Shown piece by piece: positions 16,014 to 23,778 of a DNA stretch of 33,722 bases (position 1 is its first letter; the number at the start of each line of letters is the position of its first letter). Source of the DNA: Caldisericia bacterium (GTDB lineage: Bacteria > Caldisericota > Caldisericia > JAAYUI01); assembly GCA_017999835.1 (NCBI GenBank), contig JAGNLA010000016.1, positions 1-33,722 of the forward strand. Reading direction: 5' to 3'. A model generated the notes under the pieces. It was not told the origin of the DNA and did not search any database. It saw only the letters and a program-made list of their open reading frames with translations. Position numbers and translations under genes: made by a program.

Positions 16014-16709
16014 ATGAAGGTAGCATGTTCCTGGAGTGGCGGAAAAGACTCTGCGCTGGCGTTTTGGAGAGCAGTCAATTGTGGCATTGATGTCACCATG
16101 ATAGTGAATTTTGTTACTTTGGGCAATGGGCGATGTTGTTTCCACGGTATTCCTATTGGTTTGGTGAAAGATCAGGCAGAATGCATGGATGTTGAGCTAC
16201 TTCAAGTTGACATGCCTGAAACTATGGAAGGATATGAAAATAAGTTTAGGCAAATGCTGGGAGAATTGAAATCGTTGGGTTTTGAAGCAATGGTTTTTGG
16301 CGATATCTATCTTGACGAACACAGAGACTGGGTTGAAAAGGTCTGTGGAACGGAAAATATGCGAGCCATCCTGCCTTTGTGGAACGAAAAACCTGTGGAT
16401 CTGTTAGTCGAGATGGATTCCATGGGTCTGGAATCTACGGTTGTCAGTTGCCTTGAAAGACTGGGCGAGGATTTTATTGGCAAGAGAATAACGCCAGACC
16501 TAAACAGCTTCTTTCTGAAAGAACAGATTTGCCCATGCGGTGAACATGGCGAGTATCACACGGTTGTGACAGATGGCCCGATGTTTTTCGACAAAAGGAT
16601 AACTCTTGGAGACACAAAAAAAATCCTCAAGGATGGGTTCTGGAAGCACTGGCATCTGGATATAGAAACCTGGAACATGCAAACAAAAAACCGCCAGAGG
16701 CAACCCTGA
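16014..16709 (+). CDS. PP-loop ATPase of the Dph6 (diphthine-ammonia ligase-like) family
   Basis: The 231-residue protein has the N-type ATP pyrophosphatase P-loop SWSGGKDSALA near the N-terminus, then GDIYLDEHRDWVEKVC and a C-terminal CPCGEHGEYHT motif that is characteristic of the Dph6/MJ0570 family. The archaeal and eukaryotic enzymes amidate diphthine on EF2; bacteria lack diphthamide, so the bacterial role is unknown. Several free cysteines (GRCCFHG, CPCG) fit a thiol- or metal-linked role. ATG 16014 is preferred (GAGG 5 nt upstream) to a GTG at 16008. Confidence 0.82.
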   Translation: MKVACSWSGGKDSALAFWRAVNCGIDVTMIVNFVTLGNGRCCFHGIPIGLVKDQAECMDVELLQVDMPETMEGYENKFRQMLGELKSLGFEAMVFGDIYLDEHRDWVEKVCGTENMRAILPLWNEKPVDLLVEMDSMGLESTVVSCLERLGEDFIGKRITPDLNSFFLKEQICPCGEHGEYHTVVTDGPMFFDKRITLGDTKKILKDGFWKHWHLDIETWNMQTKNRQRQP

Positions 16710-16715
16710 CGGTTT
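16685..16715 (-). terminator. Terminator for the GyrI-like/AraC transcript
   Basis: On the minus strand ACCGTCAG (from 16713) pairs with CTGGCGGT through one G-U wobble, followed by TTTTTTG. It lies inside the 3' end of the convergent PP-loop gene. Confidence 0.7.
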
Positions 16716-16733
16716 ATAAATGTAAGACTAAAG

Positions 16734-17192
16734 CTACTTTATTGGGATGTAGATGTCGAATTCTGAGCTCGGGTCGTTATCCTTGAACCTTTCGTCGTAC
16801 CACTCGAAATTGAGCGCAGTACCAACTTCGAGTCCACATTCCTTTATCCATTTCGAGAAAATGTAGTCATAGGTTTCGTGGAGGTTGTTTAGAAGTCCCC
16901 TGTGCGTGAAAACAGCATATTTGCTTGCCGGAACATCCCTTGAGACAAAGAGTGGATCCATGTCTGCTGTTGAGTCGACCATGAAACCAGCGCTGTATTC
17001 AAACTTTTCCATCTCGCCAGGAAGCATGATGCACAGACCGATTGCAGGGGAATTGGTTTTAACGTGTTTGAATTTATCACAATTCTTGTTGAATTCGCCC
17101 CAGAGACCCTTGATTTCATCGTTCTTGTTGTCACCAAAGTATCGGAGTCCCACAAACTTAAACGCATCCAGTTGAACAATTTTTGGTTCCAT
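16734..17192 (-). CDS. Stand-alone GyrI-like effector-binding domain protein
   Basis: The 152-residue protein is a GyrI-like/AraC-effector-binding (SHS2-type) domain: MEPKIVQLDAFKFVGLRYFG at the start and EWYDERFKDNDPSSEFDIYIPI at the end. It is clearly paralogous to residues 135-292 of the AraC-type protein upstream, including the GDNKN and ERFKD motifs. It may bind the same small molecule as the regulator and buffer or titrate it. GGAGAAAAAA precedes the ATG, and the gap to the regulator is 13 nt. Confidence 0.85.
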   Translation of the reverse strand: MEPKIVQLDAFKFVGLRYFGDNKNDEIKGLWGEFNKNCDKFKHVKTNSPAIGLCIMLPGEMEKFEYSAGFMVDSTADMDPLFVSRDVPASKYAVFTHRGLLNNLHETYDYIFSKWIKECGLEVGTALNFEWYDERFKDNDPSSEFDIYIPIK

Positions 17193-17205
17193 TTTTTTCT
17201 CCTTT

Positions 17206-17682
17206 TTATTTGATTGGTATCATGATATCAAACTCTGAATCAGGTGCAAAATCTTTGAATCTTTCGTCGTACCATTCAAGGTCTGGTCCGTCACCCAGTT
17301 CGTAACCTGAGTTTGGCAGCCATGTTGAGTAAGCATATGAGAATGTGTCCTTGAGCGTCTCAAGTGATCCTTTATGTGTAAATACTGCATATTTCTGTGC
17401 AGGGACCGTTTTCAATACATAACCTTCTCCTGGCTCCTCCATTTTGTCGACCATAACCCCAACAATGTACTCAAATCTTTCTTTCTCGCCTGGAATCATC
17501 GAACATACACCAAGGCATGGCGAACCTGGTTTGGCATTTGCATGTCTGCCGCAATTGCCGTCTTCACTGCACTGCTTGTTGCATTCACCCCAAAGTTGTG
17601 GAATTTCCTGGTTCTTGTTGTCGCCAATGTATTTCATTCCAACGACAGTAAACTCGTCAAGCACTACAATTTTTGGTTCCAT
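17206..17682 (-). other. Possible internal translation unit: effector domain of the AraC-type gene
   Basis: Codon 135 of the regulator is ATG (17680-17682), 5 nt after AGGAG (complement of 17688-17692) in AGAGAGGAGTGACA. It begins MEPKIVVLDEF, the same first residues as the stand-alone paralogue at 17192, and would give a 158-residue free effector domain. Whether it is used is inference. Confidence 0.45.
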
Positions 17683-18084
17683 TGTCACTCCTCTCTGAAG
17701 ATGCGCCAGTATCTCTCGTGTCAGGCGCCTTTTGAAGTAGAACAGTTTTGGCATCTCTGCCTTGCGAAACGCCCCTGGGGTCATGCCAAACATCTTTGAA
17801 AACGATCTTGTGAATGATTCCTGTGACTCAAACTGGTAGGCCAGGGCAATGTCGATGATCCTACGGTCAGATGTTAGCAATTCTCCTCCAGCTTCAGACA
17901 GTCTACGCCTTCGCAGGTAGTCGCTGAATGTGGTACCGACAAGAGCGACAAAAACCCTGTGGAAATGATAGAGCGAGAACCCAGAGCGCAAAGCCACATC
18001 TTCAAGCGAAATTTTCTCTTTGATGTGCTCCTCGGCAAAGTCTATTGACTGCTGGATTGCCTGAATGTAGGAACCTATCGACAT
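17206..18084 (-). CDS. AraC-family regulator with GyrI-like effector domain
   Basis: The 292-residue protein has an N-terminal double helix-turn-helix of the AraC/Rob type (about 8-110; SLYHFHRVF and SQESFTRSFSKMFGMTPGAFRK) and a C-terminal GyrI-like domain (135-292). That layout is typical of Rob/SoxS-like multidrug and stress regulators. A Cys-rich insert (CNKQC, CGRHANAKPGSPC) distinguishes its effector domain from the stand-alone copy. No SD precedes ATG 18084. A TATGAT lies 6 nt upstream, so the mRNA may be leaderless. An internal RBS and ATG at the domain boundary could yield the effector domain alone. Confidence 0.9.
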   Translation of the reverse strand: MSIGSYIQAIQQSIDFAEEHIKEKISLEDVALRSGFSLYHFHRVFVALVGTTFSDYLRRRRLSEAGGELLTSDRRIIDIALAYQFESQESFTRSFSKMFGMTPGAFRKAEMPKLFYFKRRLTREILAHLQRGVTMEPKIVVLDEFTVVGMKYIGDNKNQEIPQLWGECNKQCSEDGNCGRHANAKPGSPCLGVCSMIPGEKERFEYIVGVMVDKMEEPGEGYVLKTVPAQKYAVFTHKGSLETLKDTFSYAYSTWLPNSGYELGDGPDLEWYDERFKDFAPDSEFDIMIPIK

Positions 18085-18151
18085 GACACAATCATATCAT
18101 ATCTCAAGGTTTCAGTTTTGACTTTTTCTGCCTTTTTGTTAAACAGATGTT

Positions 18152-18748
18152 TCAGTTTTCGAGTAAAGCCTTTTCATACTCTTCTTCGAGATATTTATCG
18201 ACAATGTTTTTGAATGGGAAACCTGCCTCGGCAAATCGACGATTGAGGTTCCAATAACCATAATCCTGCATGGAAAATAATATTGGCTGGATCTTCTCAA
18301 GGTCTGCTTTCTTGTTTGTGATCATTTCGCTGTCGCAATGAGTTGCAAGGATTTTTCCAATGTACACTCTGTAATTTGGCAGTTCGACTGTATGGGTAAC
18401 CTGACATTCCATGTTTATATGGCATTGTTTGATCATTGGGATGGTCTTTGAGATTCCATAAAAAGTCTCAAAATTGACTGACTTGTCGTAATCCCTGCCT
18501 GATATATGTCCGCAAAGATCAACTTCCCTGACCATGTCTACTGACGGTAGGTTGACACTGAAAGAATTGTTTTTTGTGATACCTTCATTTATGTAGTGTT
18601 CTTTTCTGACCGATACCGAGAGTCTTTGTAGGTCAACAATTCCAACGTGCGATATGGTTGTAAATGTTGGTTTATTTTTGACAACTGAACCGACAATGGT
18701 TACTGGCATTGGATACATAAGGTTTACTGAGCCTATTTTTGTCTTCAT
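18152..18748 (-). CDS. Flavin reductase-like (FMN-binding split barrel) protein
   Basis: The 198-residue protein resembles the DIM6/NTAB flavin reductase-like family: YPMPVTIVGSVVKNKPTFTTISHVGIVDLQ at the start of the FMN barrel, then ENLFSVN-like NSFSVNLPS and a GHISGRDYDKSVNFETFYG loop. Such proteins bind FMN and serve as flavin reductases or redox flavoproteins. AAGGAG precedes the ATG. A Fur-like box lies in the leader, which suggests iron or peroxide control. It is monocistronic. Confidence 0.85.
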   Translation of the reverse strand: MKTKIGSVNLMYPMPVTIVGSVVKNKPTFTTISHVGIVDLQRLSVSVRKEHYINEGITKNNSFSVNLPSVDMVREVDLCGHISGRDYDKSVNFETFYGISKTIPMIKQCHINMECQVTHTVELPNYRVYIGKILATHCDSEMITNKKADLEKIQPILFSMQDYGYWNLNRRFAEAGFPFKNIVDKYLEEEYEKALLEN

Positions 18749-18761
18749 TGCTTACTCCTTA

Positions 18762-18776
18762 CGATAATGATTATCG
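18762..18776 (-). promoter_or_regulatory. Fur-like operator before the flavin reductase-like gene
   Basis: CGATAATGATTATCG is a perfect 7-1-7 inverted repeat containing GATAAT-N-ATTATC, the Fur 6-1-6 motif. It lies 3 nt upstream of the SD, and a possible -10 (TATATT on the minus strand) lies just before it, so repressor binding would overlap the transcription start. Confidence 0.65.
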
Positions 18777-18806
18777 CTTGTCAAATATAACTGCATAGAA
18801 TTTGCA

Positions 18807-18840
18807 ATAAAACAAAACAGCCCTTAAAAAGGGCTGTTTT
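18807..18840 (-). terminator. Terminator after the DUF1566 gene
   Basis: A 12-bp stem (18814-18825 with 18829-18840) around AAA contains AGCCCTT/AAGGGCT and is followed on the minus strand by a T-rich tract (TTTTGTTTTATT). Confidence 0.88.
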
Positions 18841-18865
18841 CGATTCAGTACAATGTTGTCAAGGT

Positions 18866-20119
18866 CTAGAAATTTCTGACCAACCTGACATAGTTGAGGA
18901 TTCGGATAACGTCACCTTGTGGGCCTTTGCCAACCGGGTAATCAGCAGGATCCCCATCTTTTGGGTCAGAACGCTGGCAACCAGCGCCATGAACATCCAT
19001 AAGAGTAGGCTCTTCGTTTGACAGTTTGATGATTGATGTTGGTTTGGGAGGAGGACCAGCAGGCATGAATCCAAGTCCTCTACCAAAACAGACATAGACA
19101 CCGCCCATGTTGTCAAGATGGGTTGTGCCTGTCCAGTAGAATGGGTAGTCGTCCTGGCCACCTTCGTTTTTTATTTTTGTGCAGCTAAACACAGGGTCTA
19201 TGGCTGGTGAATCTGTTGTATCCGGCGAACGGGTGTAGTCGACTATGGATTGAAGCTCTTTTGCGTTTGGCAGGCGCCAGTCGCTATACCCTAGGTATTT
19301 CTCTTTGTTTTTTTGCTGCACCCAGGCTAGGGCGTCTTTCCAGATCATCCCCTTGTCACTGTCATCTTTTGACCACATCAAACCTGTAGCTGCGTCGGAA
19401 ATTGTCTTGTCGTCGTTCTCTGTCAGTTCGTTTTTGCCGTAGTCAGCGTTTCCCCTGACATACCTTACATAGAGTTTGTTTGTTTTTTGGTTGTTGCCAT
19501 GAGGGTCTTTGGTTTCTTTCGGATATCCCTTTATTCTTCCATCGGCAAAGTTCACGCCAAAAGCTGTTGGGTTGCCGTTCATGGTTGTGCTGACATAAGT
19601 GGTCGATGACCAATCCTGACAATCGATGATCCTCTCACCTTTGGATGTTTCGCCGTATTTGAATTCAAAATAATTTGTATCTAGATAAGGGGTGCAGTAT
19701 TTGGTTTTTGTCGTAGACCTGCATTTGCCGGTGAATTCGATGAGAGAATAGAGCTCCTTTATTGTAGGCATGCGCCAGTCGTCGTAACTGCCAACAGAAC
19801 ATTTTTTTGCACCCGCCAATGCGTCGTCCCATGAAACTTTGGAGCCTCTTGCTTTGACCCACATCAGACCGGTAACGTTGTCTGTGATTGTTCCATCGCC
19901 ATTGTCCTTATACGATGGCTGGTTGTCTTCGAAGTTGGCATCCTGACCGTAATAGTCCTTGTCAGGTTTTGGAGGCTTTATTTCGTCAGATTTGCCATAG
20001 AACTGGGTTTGGTTTGTGTCAACAATTGGATATTTTACTTTGTCGGTTTGAGTGCTGAGAGGAACAAATCCTGATATCGCAATGATAATCGATGTTAAAA
20101 CAGCAAAAATATTAGCCAT
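18866..20119 (-). CDS. Exported protein with two DUF1566 (Lcl C-terminal) domains
   Basis: The 417-residue protein has an N-terminal signal or anchor (residues 4-22), a polar linker, and two copies of the DUF1566 domain. Hallmarks occur twice: DNVTGLMW / DAATGLMW, SYDDWRMPTIKEL / GYSDWRLPNAKEL and final YVRYVRG / YVRLVRN strands. The fold is C-type-lectin/FGE-like and usually binds ligands at the cell surface; domains of this fold are also targets of diversity-generating retroelements, but no reverse transcriptase or template repeat is visible here. AGGAG precedes the ATG. Confidence 0.85.
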   Translation of the reverse strand: MANIFAVLTSIIIAISGFVPLSTQTDKVKYPIVDTNQTQFYGKSDEIKPPKPDKDYYGQDANFEDNQPSYKDNGDGTITDNVTGLMWVKARGSKVSWDDALAGAKKCSVGSYDDWRMPTIKELYSLIEFTGKCRSTTKTKYCTPYLDTNYFEFKYGETSKGERIIDCQDWSSTTYVSTTMNGNPTAFGVNFADGRIKGYPKETKDPHGNNQKTNKLYVRYVRGNADYGKNELTENDDKTISDAATGLMWSKDDSDKGMIWKDALAWVQQKNKEKYLGYSDWRLPNAKELQSIVDYTRSPDTTDSPAIDPVFSCTKIKNEGGQDDYPFYWTGTTHLDNMGGVYVCFGRGLGFMPAGPPPKPTSIIKLSNEEPTLMDVHGAGCQRSDPKDGDPADYPVGKGPQGDVIRILNYVRLVRNF

Positions 20120-20184
20120 GACTCCTGCCTTTCATGTTCATGATATATTTTACGGCAAGGTTTGCAAATATGTCAGCTGACAAT

Positions 20185-20216
20185 AAAAAACCGGTCGTCT
20201 TTTCGACAACCGGTTT
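20185..20216 (-). terminator. Terminator of the csoR/FAD-oxidase/Fe-S operon
   Basis: A 12-bp stem (20188-20199 and 20205-20216, one G-U wobble on the minus strand) is followed on that strand by TTTTTTATTG. Confidence 0.85.
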
Positions 20217-20233
20217 GGGTTTTCTTGTTTTTA

Positions 20234-21433
20234 TCAGGCTTTTGGTTCGGCTGGCTTTTCTGGTTTTGGGAGTTGGGCAACGATCATCTCAAGCAGGTCA
20301 GCGCTTTCGAGTTTGACCTCGGCGCGTTTTGCTGTGTCCTTGAGTTGTTTTTTGCATGATGGGCAGCATGTTACAACGATAGGTGCCACTTCGGCAAGCG
20401 ATTTTGCCCTCTTCTGACCGATCTGGTCAGACATGTCAGCGTTGGTCATCATCAGGTCGCCACCAGCGCCACAGCAGTTGCTTATATCCTTTGATTCCGG
20501 GTGTTCAATGAATTTGATTCCAGGGATCATCTTGAGAATTTCCCTTGGTTCGTCGTAGACTCCACCGTTTCTGCCAAGGTCGCACCCGTCGTGGAATGTG
20601 ACTGTTGTCGGTTCTTTTGCCTCTGTCAGCTTGATTTTGCCTTCCTTGAGGAGCCTGAGAACAAATTGTGTTGAGTGGAGAACTTCAAAATCGAGAGCTT
20701 TGTGCGAAAGGTGTGGGTATTCTTTTTTCCACATGCTCGTGCATGCCGGGCAGGTGGCAACGACGGTTTTGGCGCCGTATTTTTTGATGGTTTCGAGATT
20801 GTGCTTCATGAAGTCTTTGGCTTCCTTGACCTTGCCGGTTGTTAAAGACGGGAAACCGCAGCAGTACTCTTCTGGGCCCATGATGGCAAACTTTATGCCG
20901 GCTGCGTCAAGAATCTGTGCCATCGCTCTGGCAAGCGACTGTGCTTGTGGAAAGTAAGAGCTCATGCAGCCAACAAAGTAGACCACATCAGCTTTTTCGA
21001 CCGTTGTCGGGTCAAAGCTCAGTTTTGCCCTCTTGAGCCAGAGGTGTCTTTCTTCGTTTGGTTGGTCAGCAACGTTCTTTTTTGTTGTCAGAACGCCATT
21101 GACCTGCTCGATGATGTCGAGTTTGATGCCTGCGTCTTCGACCAAACCCCTCATCTCAATCCAGACGTCCGGGAAGTCGATGTCGGTTATGCACTCAACC
21201 TTGCAGCGACCGCAGAGGGTGCACTGGTAAAGTCTCTGAGCAAATTCCTTGTTCATTTTCACTTTTGACGGCCATCTGCCAAAAAGATAATCTCTGGCAA
21301 ACATAACTTTTGCTCTTGGGGAACATGACAACCAGCCGACTTCTTTGCCGGTTGGACAGTTGACCCTGCATGAACCGCACTGGATGCATTTTCTTATCTG
21401 CTGGGCAACAAGCGGGTAATTCTTTCTGTTCAT
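20234..21433 (-). CDS. GlcF/HdrD-like iron-sulfur protein with two CCG domains
   Basis: The 399-residue protein has two ferredoxin motifs (Cys16/19/22/26 in CIQCGSCRVNCP; Cys71/74/77/81 in CTLCGRCKVEC) and two CCG domains (YCCGFPSL, NCCGAGGD), as in GlcF, LutA, GlpC and HdrD. These accept electrons from a flavin partner and pass them to quinone, menaquinone or another carrier. It pairs with the FAD oxidase gene directly upstream. ATG 21433 is chosen because AGGAGGAGG stands 6 nt upstream inside the preceding gene's end, and only one base separates that stop from the ATG. Confidence 0.88.
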   Translation of the reverse strand: MNRKNYPLVAQQIRKCIQCGSCRVNCPTGKEVGWLSCSPRAKVMFARDYLFGRWPSKVKMNKEFAQRLYQCTLCGRCKVECITDIDFPDVWIEMRGLVEDAGIKLDIIEQVNGVLTTKKNVADQPNEERHLWLKRAKLSFDPTTVEKADVVYFVGCMSSYFPQAQSLARAMAQILDAAGIKFAIMGPEEYCCGFPSLTTGKVKEAKDFMKHNLETIKKYGAKTVVATCPACTSMWKKEYPHLSHKALDFEVLHSTQFVLRLLKEGKIKLTEAKEPTTVTFHDGCDLGRNGGVYDEPREILKMIPGIKFIEHPESKDISNCCGAGGDLMMTNADMSDQIGQKRAKSLAEVAPIVVTCCPSCKKQLKDTAKRAEVKLESADLLEMIVAQLPKPEKPAEPKA

Positions 21434-21434
21434 G

Positions 21435-22913
21435 CTACCACCTCCTCCTGATGCCACCGACAATTGCGCAAACTGGCTCCAGGCACTTCATTCCTGAAAA
21501 GTAGATGTACGGTCTTAGATAGAACGGAGGATCTGGCCACTTGCCAGGGTTCATAATCCAGGCTGGGTCAAGTTCCTCTTTTTTATCTACAAAATTCATT
21601 CGCTCGTTATACGTTTTCAAGCCGTAAATGTATGGTGTGTTGAGCATTCCGATGCCACCGTTTGGACCACCGCCAAGCCTTATGGCGTTGAAGATGATTT
21701 CCATCTGATATGGAGCTGTTGACATGAATTTCACGATGGAAAGTTCGTTGCCGAGTACCATGAAGTACATTATGCCACAGTTGTTGCCGCCAAGGAGTTC
21801 ACCCTTGTAAGCCATCTTGAACCTGAACTTCGAGCATTTTTCAAGCATCTTGCCAAGGCTGGTCGTTGGAACCTGGATGTCGGCAGGGGTGACTGATGGG
21901 AATGCGCACTTTATCCTGAAATAGTCGAGTCTTTCGGCATATTCCTCTTCGGCTTCGTGGGTATCGAGTTCCTTGATTGAAGCATCTGCCGCAACCATCG
22001 CCTTGAGGGCTGCAACACCGGCTTTGACAGTTGCATCGTCGCCTTCGAATCTGATGACTGCTGAAACGTTTTCTTCGGTGTGCTGTGGAGCGTGGAATTT
22101 GCCAATCTTTAGAAGGTCGAGGAAGGCTCCGTTGACAAACTCAACAAAGTAGATTCCCTGCATGGTTTCAAGTGTTGTTGCATACTTTGAAAAATGGGCA
22201 TTATCCTTGAACATGAGCAGGTGAGTGGAGACTGACTGAGGGATTTTTCTGACCTCAAGGTCAACCTGGGTAATCAAGCCATACATGCCTTCGGACTTGA
22301 AGAAATCGTCAAAGGAAATAGTGCCCTTGCCAGATTTGACTCCATCGCCCTTCTTGAGGGTGATGATCTCGCCGGTTGGTAGAACCGCTTCAATCCTTGA
22401 GACTAGTTTTCTGATGTTTCCATACATAAGCGAGCCGACACCTGCGCCTTCGGTTTGCATCCAGCCGGCAACAGTCGAGCTTCTGTAGGATGTTGGGTAG
22501 GTTTTTAGGCAGTAGCCTTGTTTTTTAAGTTCCCATTCGATGTCTAACCAGATGGCACCTGAACCGACGGTGACTGTGGAGGTTTCAGGATTGACCTTGC
22601 CAATCGAGTTGATGGCCAGTGTTTCAATGAGAATTCCTCTTTTTCTTGGTACAGCCTGGAAATAGCCAGCTGTTCCACCACCGCGTGGCGTTACCGGAAT
22701 GCCTGTCGCCGTTGCGTTGGAGAGAATGAACGAAACCTCGTCGGCATTCTTTGGTCTGGTTATGATGTTGGGCGTGTGCCCGTTAAAGATGTAATAGGCT
22801 TCCTTTGGAAGTGGGGTTACATCGTAGCCGTAGAACTGGCATTCGAAAGGACTGTCTTCCGACTGTATGCCCTGTGTCTTGATCCTGTTATAAATCTCTT
22901 TGATTTTTTTCAT
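21435..22913 (-). CDS. GlcD-like FAD-binding oxidase/dehydrogenase
   Basis: The 492-residue flavoprotein has the FAD_binding_4 (PCMH) signature PKNADEVSFILSNATATG and TPRGGGTAGYFQ, where glycolate/lactate dehydrogenases have P-R-G-G-G-T, then SSTVAGWMQTEGAGVGSLMYG. With the CCG Fe-S protein it forms a GlcD/GlcF- or Dld/LldEF-like membrane-associated dehydrogenase for a 2-hydroxy acid. The substrate is not evident. The C-terminal third diverges and ends in a CLEPVC motif. AAAGGAG precedes the ATG. Confidence 0.85.
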   Translation of the reverse strand: MKKIKEIYNRIKTQGIQSEDSPFECQFYGYDVTPLPKEAYYIFNGHTPNIITRPKNADEVSFILSNATATGIPVTPRGGGTAGYFQAVPRKRGILIETLAINSIGKVNPETSTVTVGSGAIWLDIEWELKKQGYCLKTYPTSYRSSTVAGWMQTEGAGVGSLMYGNIRKLVSRIEAVLPTGEIITLKKGDGVKSGKGTISFDDFFKSEGMYGLITQVDLEVRKIPQSVSTHLLMFKDNAHFSKYATTLETMQGIYFVEFVNGAFLDLLKIGKFHAPQHTEENVSAVIRFEGDDATVKAGVAALKAMVAADASIKELDTHEAEEEYAERLDYFRIKCAFPSVTPADIQVPTTSLGKMLEKCSKFRFKMAYKGELLGGNNCGIMYFMVLGNELSIVKFMSTAPYQMEIIFNAIRLGGGPNGGIGMLNTPYIYGLKTYNERMNFVDKKEELDPAWIMNPGKWPDPPFYLRPYIYFSGMKCLEPVCAIVGGIRRRW

Positions 22914-22923
22914 TGATCTCCTT

Positions 22924-23220
22924 TCAGGAACCTGCCATTTTAATCAACATCTTTCGCAATGACTGGATCTTTTCTTCATTCAGCTTTCCTTCAAGCAAAC
23001 ACTCGGTAAGTTTTTGCTCAAGGATGATGATGCCAACTCTGCCAATGGCCGACTTTGCCGCCGATACCTGGGTCGTAATTTCCTCGCACGATTGTTCAGA
23101 GTCAATCATCTTGGATAAACCCCTGATCTGGCCTTCAATACGTGCCAGTCTTTTGAGTATCTTCTCTTTGGCTTGTTCAGTCACAAACCCGAATTTAGCG
23201 TAAAATGCGGATAAAATCAA
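22924..23220 (-). CDS. CsoR-family repressor, CstR-like (thiol-only) sensor
   Basis: The protein has the all-helical DUF156 fold: KRLARIEGQIRGLSKMIDSE, then Cys45 (SCEEI), QVSAAKSAIGRVG, and Cys74 (TEC). The two cysteines are 29 apart, exactly like Cys36/Cys65 of CsoR and Cys31/Cys60 of CstR. The copper ligand His61 of CsoR is Lys70 here, so Cu(I) sensing is unlikely and a CstR-like persulfide sensor fits. TTG 23220 has AAGGAAAG upstream; GTG at codon 13 is an alternative start. It leads the flavoprotein operon with an 11-nt gap and probably also controls the sulfur operon at 15870. Confidence 0.85.
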   Translation of the reverse strand: MILSAFYAKFGFVTEQAKEKILKRLARIEGQIRGLSKMIDSEQSCEEITTQVSAAKSAIGRVGIIILEQKLTECLLEGKLNEEKIQSLRKMLIKMAGS

Positions 23221-23288
23221 TGTGCTTTCCTTTTAACCAGAAGTAAAGCTAACATATCTGAGAATAACCCTAAAAATGAGGTTTAAAT

Positions 23289-23726
23289 GTGAGATTGTGG
23301 TCTCTACACCCTGTATATCTTGATTGCAAAGGGTTGCTTGCGCTATGGCGAGAAGGTTTGCTGGCAAAGAAAGTATTGGAAAACAGAACAATCGGTTATA
23401 AAAACCATCCTCAGTTGATCCGGTTTCGCAATGTTAACAATCCTGACTTGGCGATAAACGCTTTTTTGACAGCAGTCTTTCTTGAGGCTCGCAATAGAGG
23501 TTACAGCTTCGACCAATCCAAGATAAAATTTGCACTCAGCGGTGGTTTAATACCTTTGCAAAAAGGTCAGCTTGAATACGAGTTTAAACATCTGCTTTCA
23601 AAACTAAAAACACGTGATCCGGAAAGATTTGAAAATTTATCTCAAGAGAGTATTGGAAACATTTCTCCAAATCCAGTTTTTAAAGTTGTCGATGGACCAA
23701 TTGAGACCTGGGAACGGTGTAAATAA
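23289..23726 (+). CDS. Pyrimidine dimer DNA glycosylase (endonuclease V/Pyr_excise-like)
   Basis: The 145-residue protein begins MRLWSLHPVYLDCKGLLALW, then HPQLIRFRN and EARNRGYSFDQSKI, the pattern of the bacterial branch of the T4 endonuclease V-type glycosylase family that cuts UV cyclobutane dimers. The assignment is by motif; activity in this branch is poorly tested. GTG start with GAGG 8 nt upstream. It is divergent from the CsoR-type gene, with a 68-bp gap. Confidence 0.75.
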   Translation: MRLWSLHPVYLDCKGLLALWREGLLAKKVLENRTIGYKNHPQLIRFRNVNNPDLAINAFLTAVFLEARNRGYSFDQSKIKFALSGGLIPLQKGQLEYEFKHLLSKLKTRDPERFENLSQESIGNISPNPVFKVVDGPIETWERCK

Positions 23727-23727
23727 A

Positions 23728-23755
23728 AAGAACCCTGGAGAAATCCAGGGTTCTT
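23728..23755. terminator. Bidirectional intrinsic terminator
   Basis: A perfect 11-bp stem (23728-23738 with 23745-23755) around AGAAAT has AAAAAG before and TTCTT after it. It lies between the convergent glycosylase and speD genes and can serve both. Confidence 0.85.
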
Positions 23756-23778
23756 GTCAATGTTTGATGATAGTGGGG

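Noticed and set aside
18866-20119. DUF1566 protein as a diversity-generating retroelement target
   Set aside because: No reverse transcriptase, accessory gene or repeated template region is visible in the window.
22924-23220. CsoR-type protein as a copper sensor
   Set aside because: The third Cu(I) ligand, His in CsoR, is Lys70, and no copper ATPase or chaperone gene is nearby.
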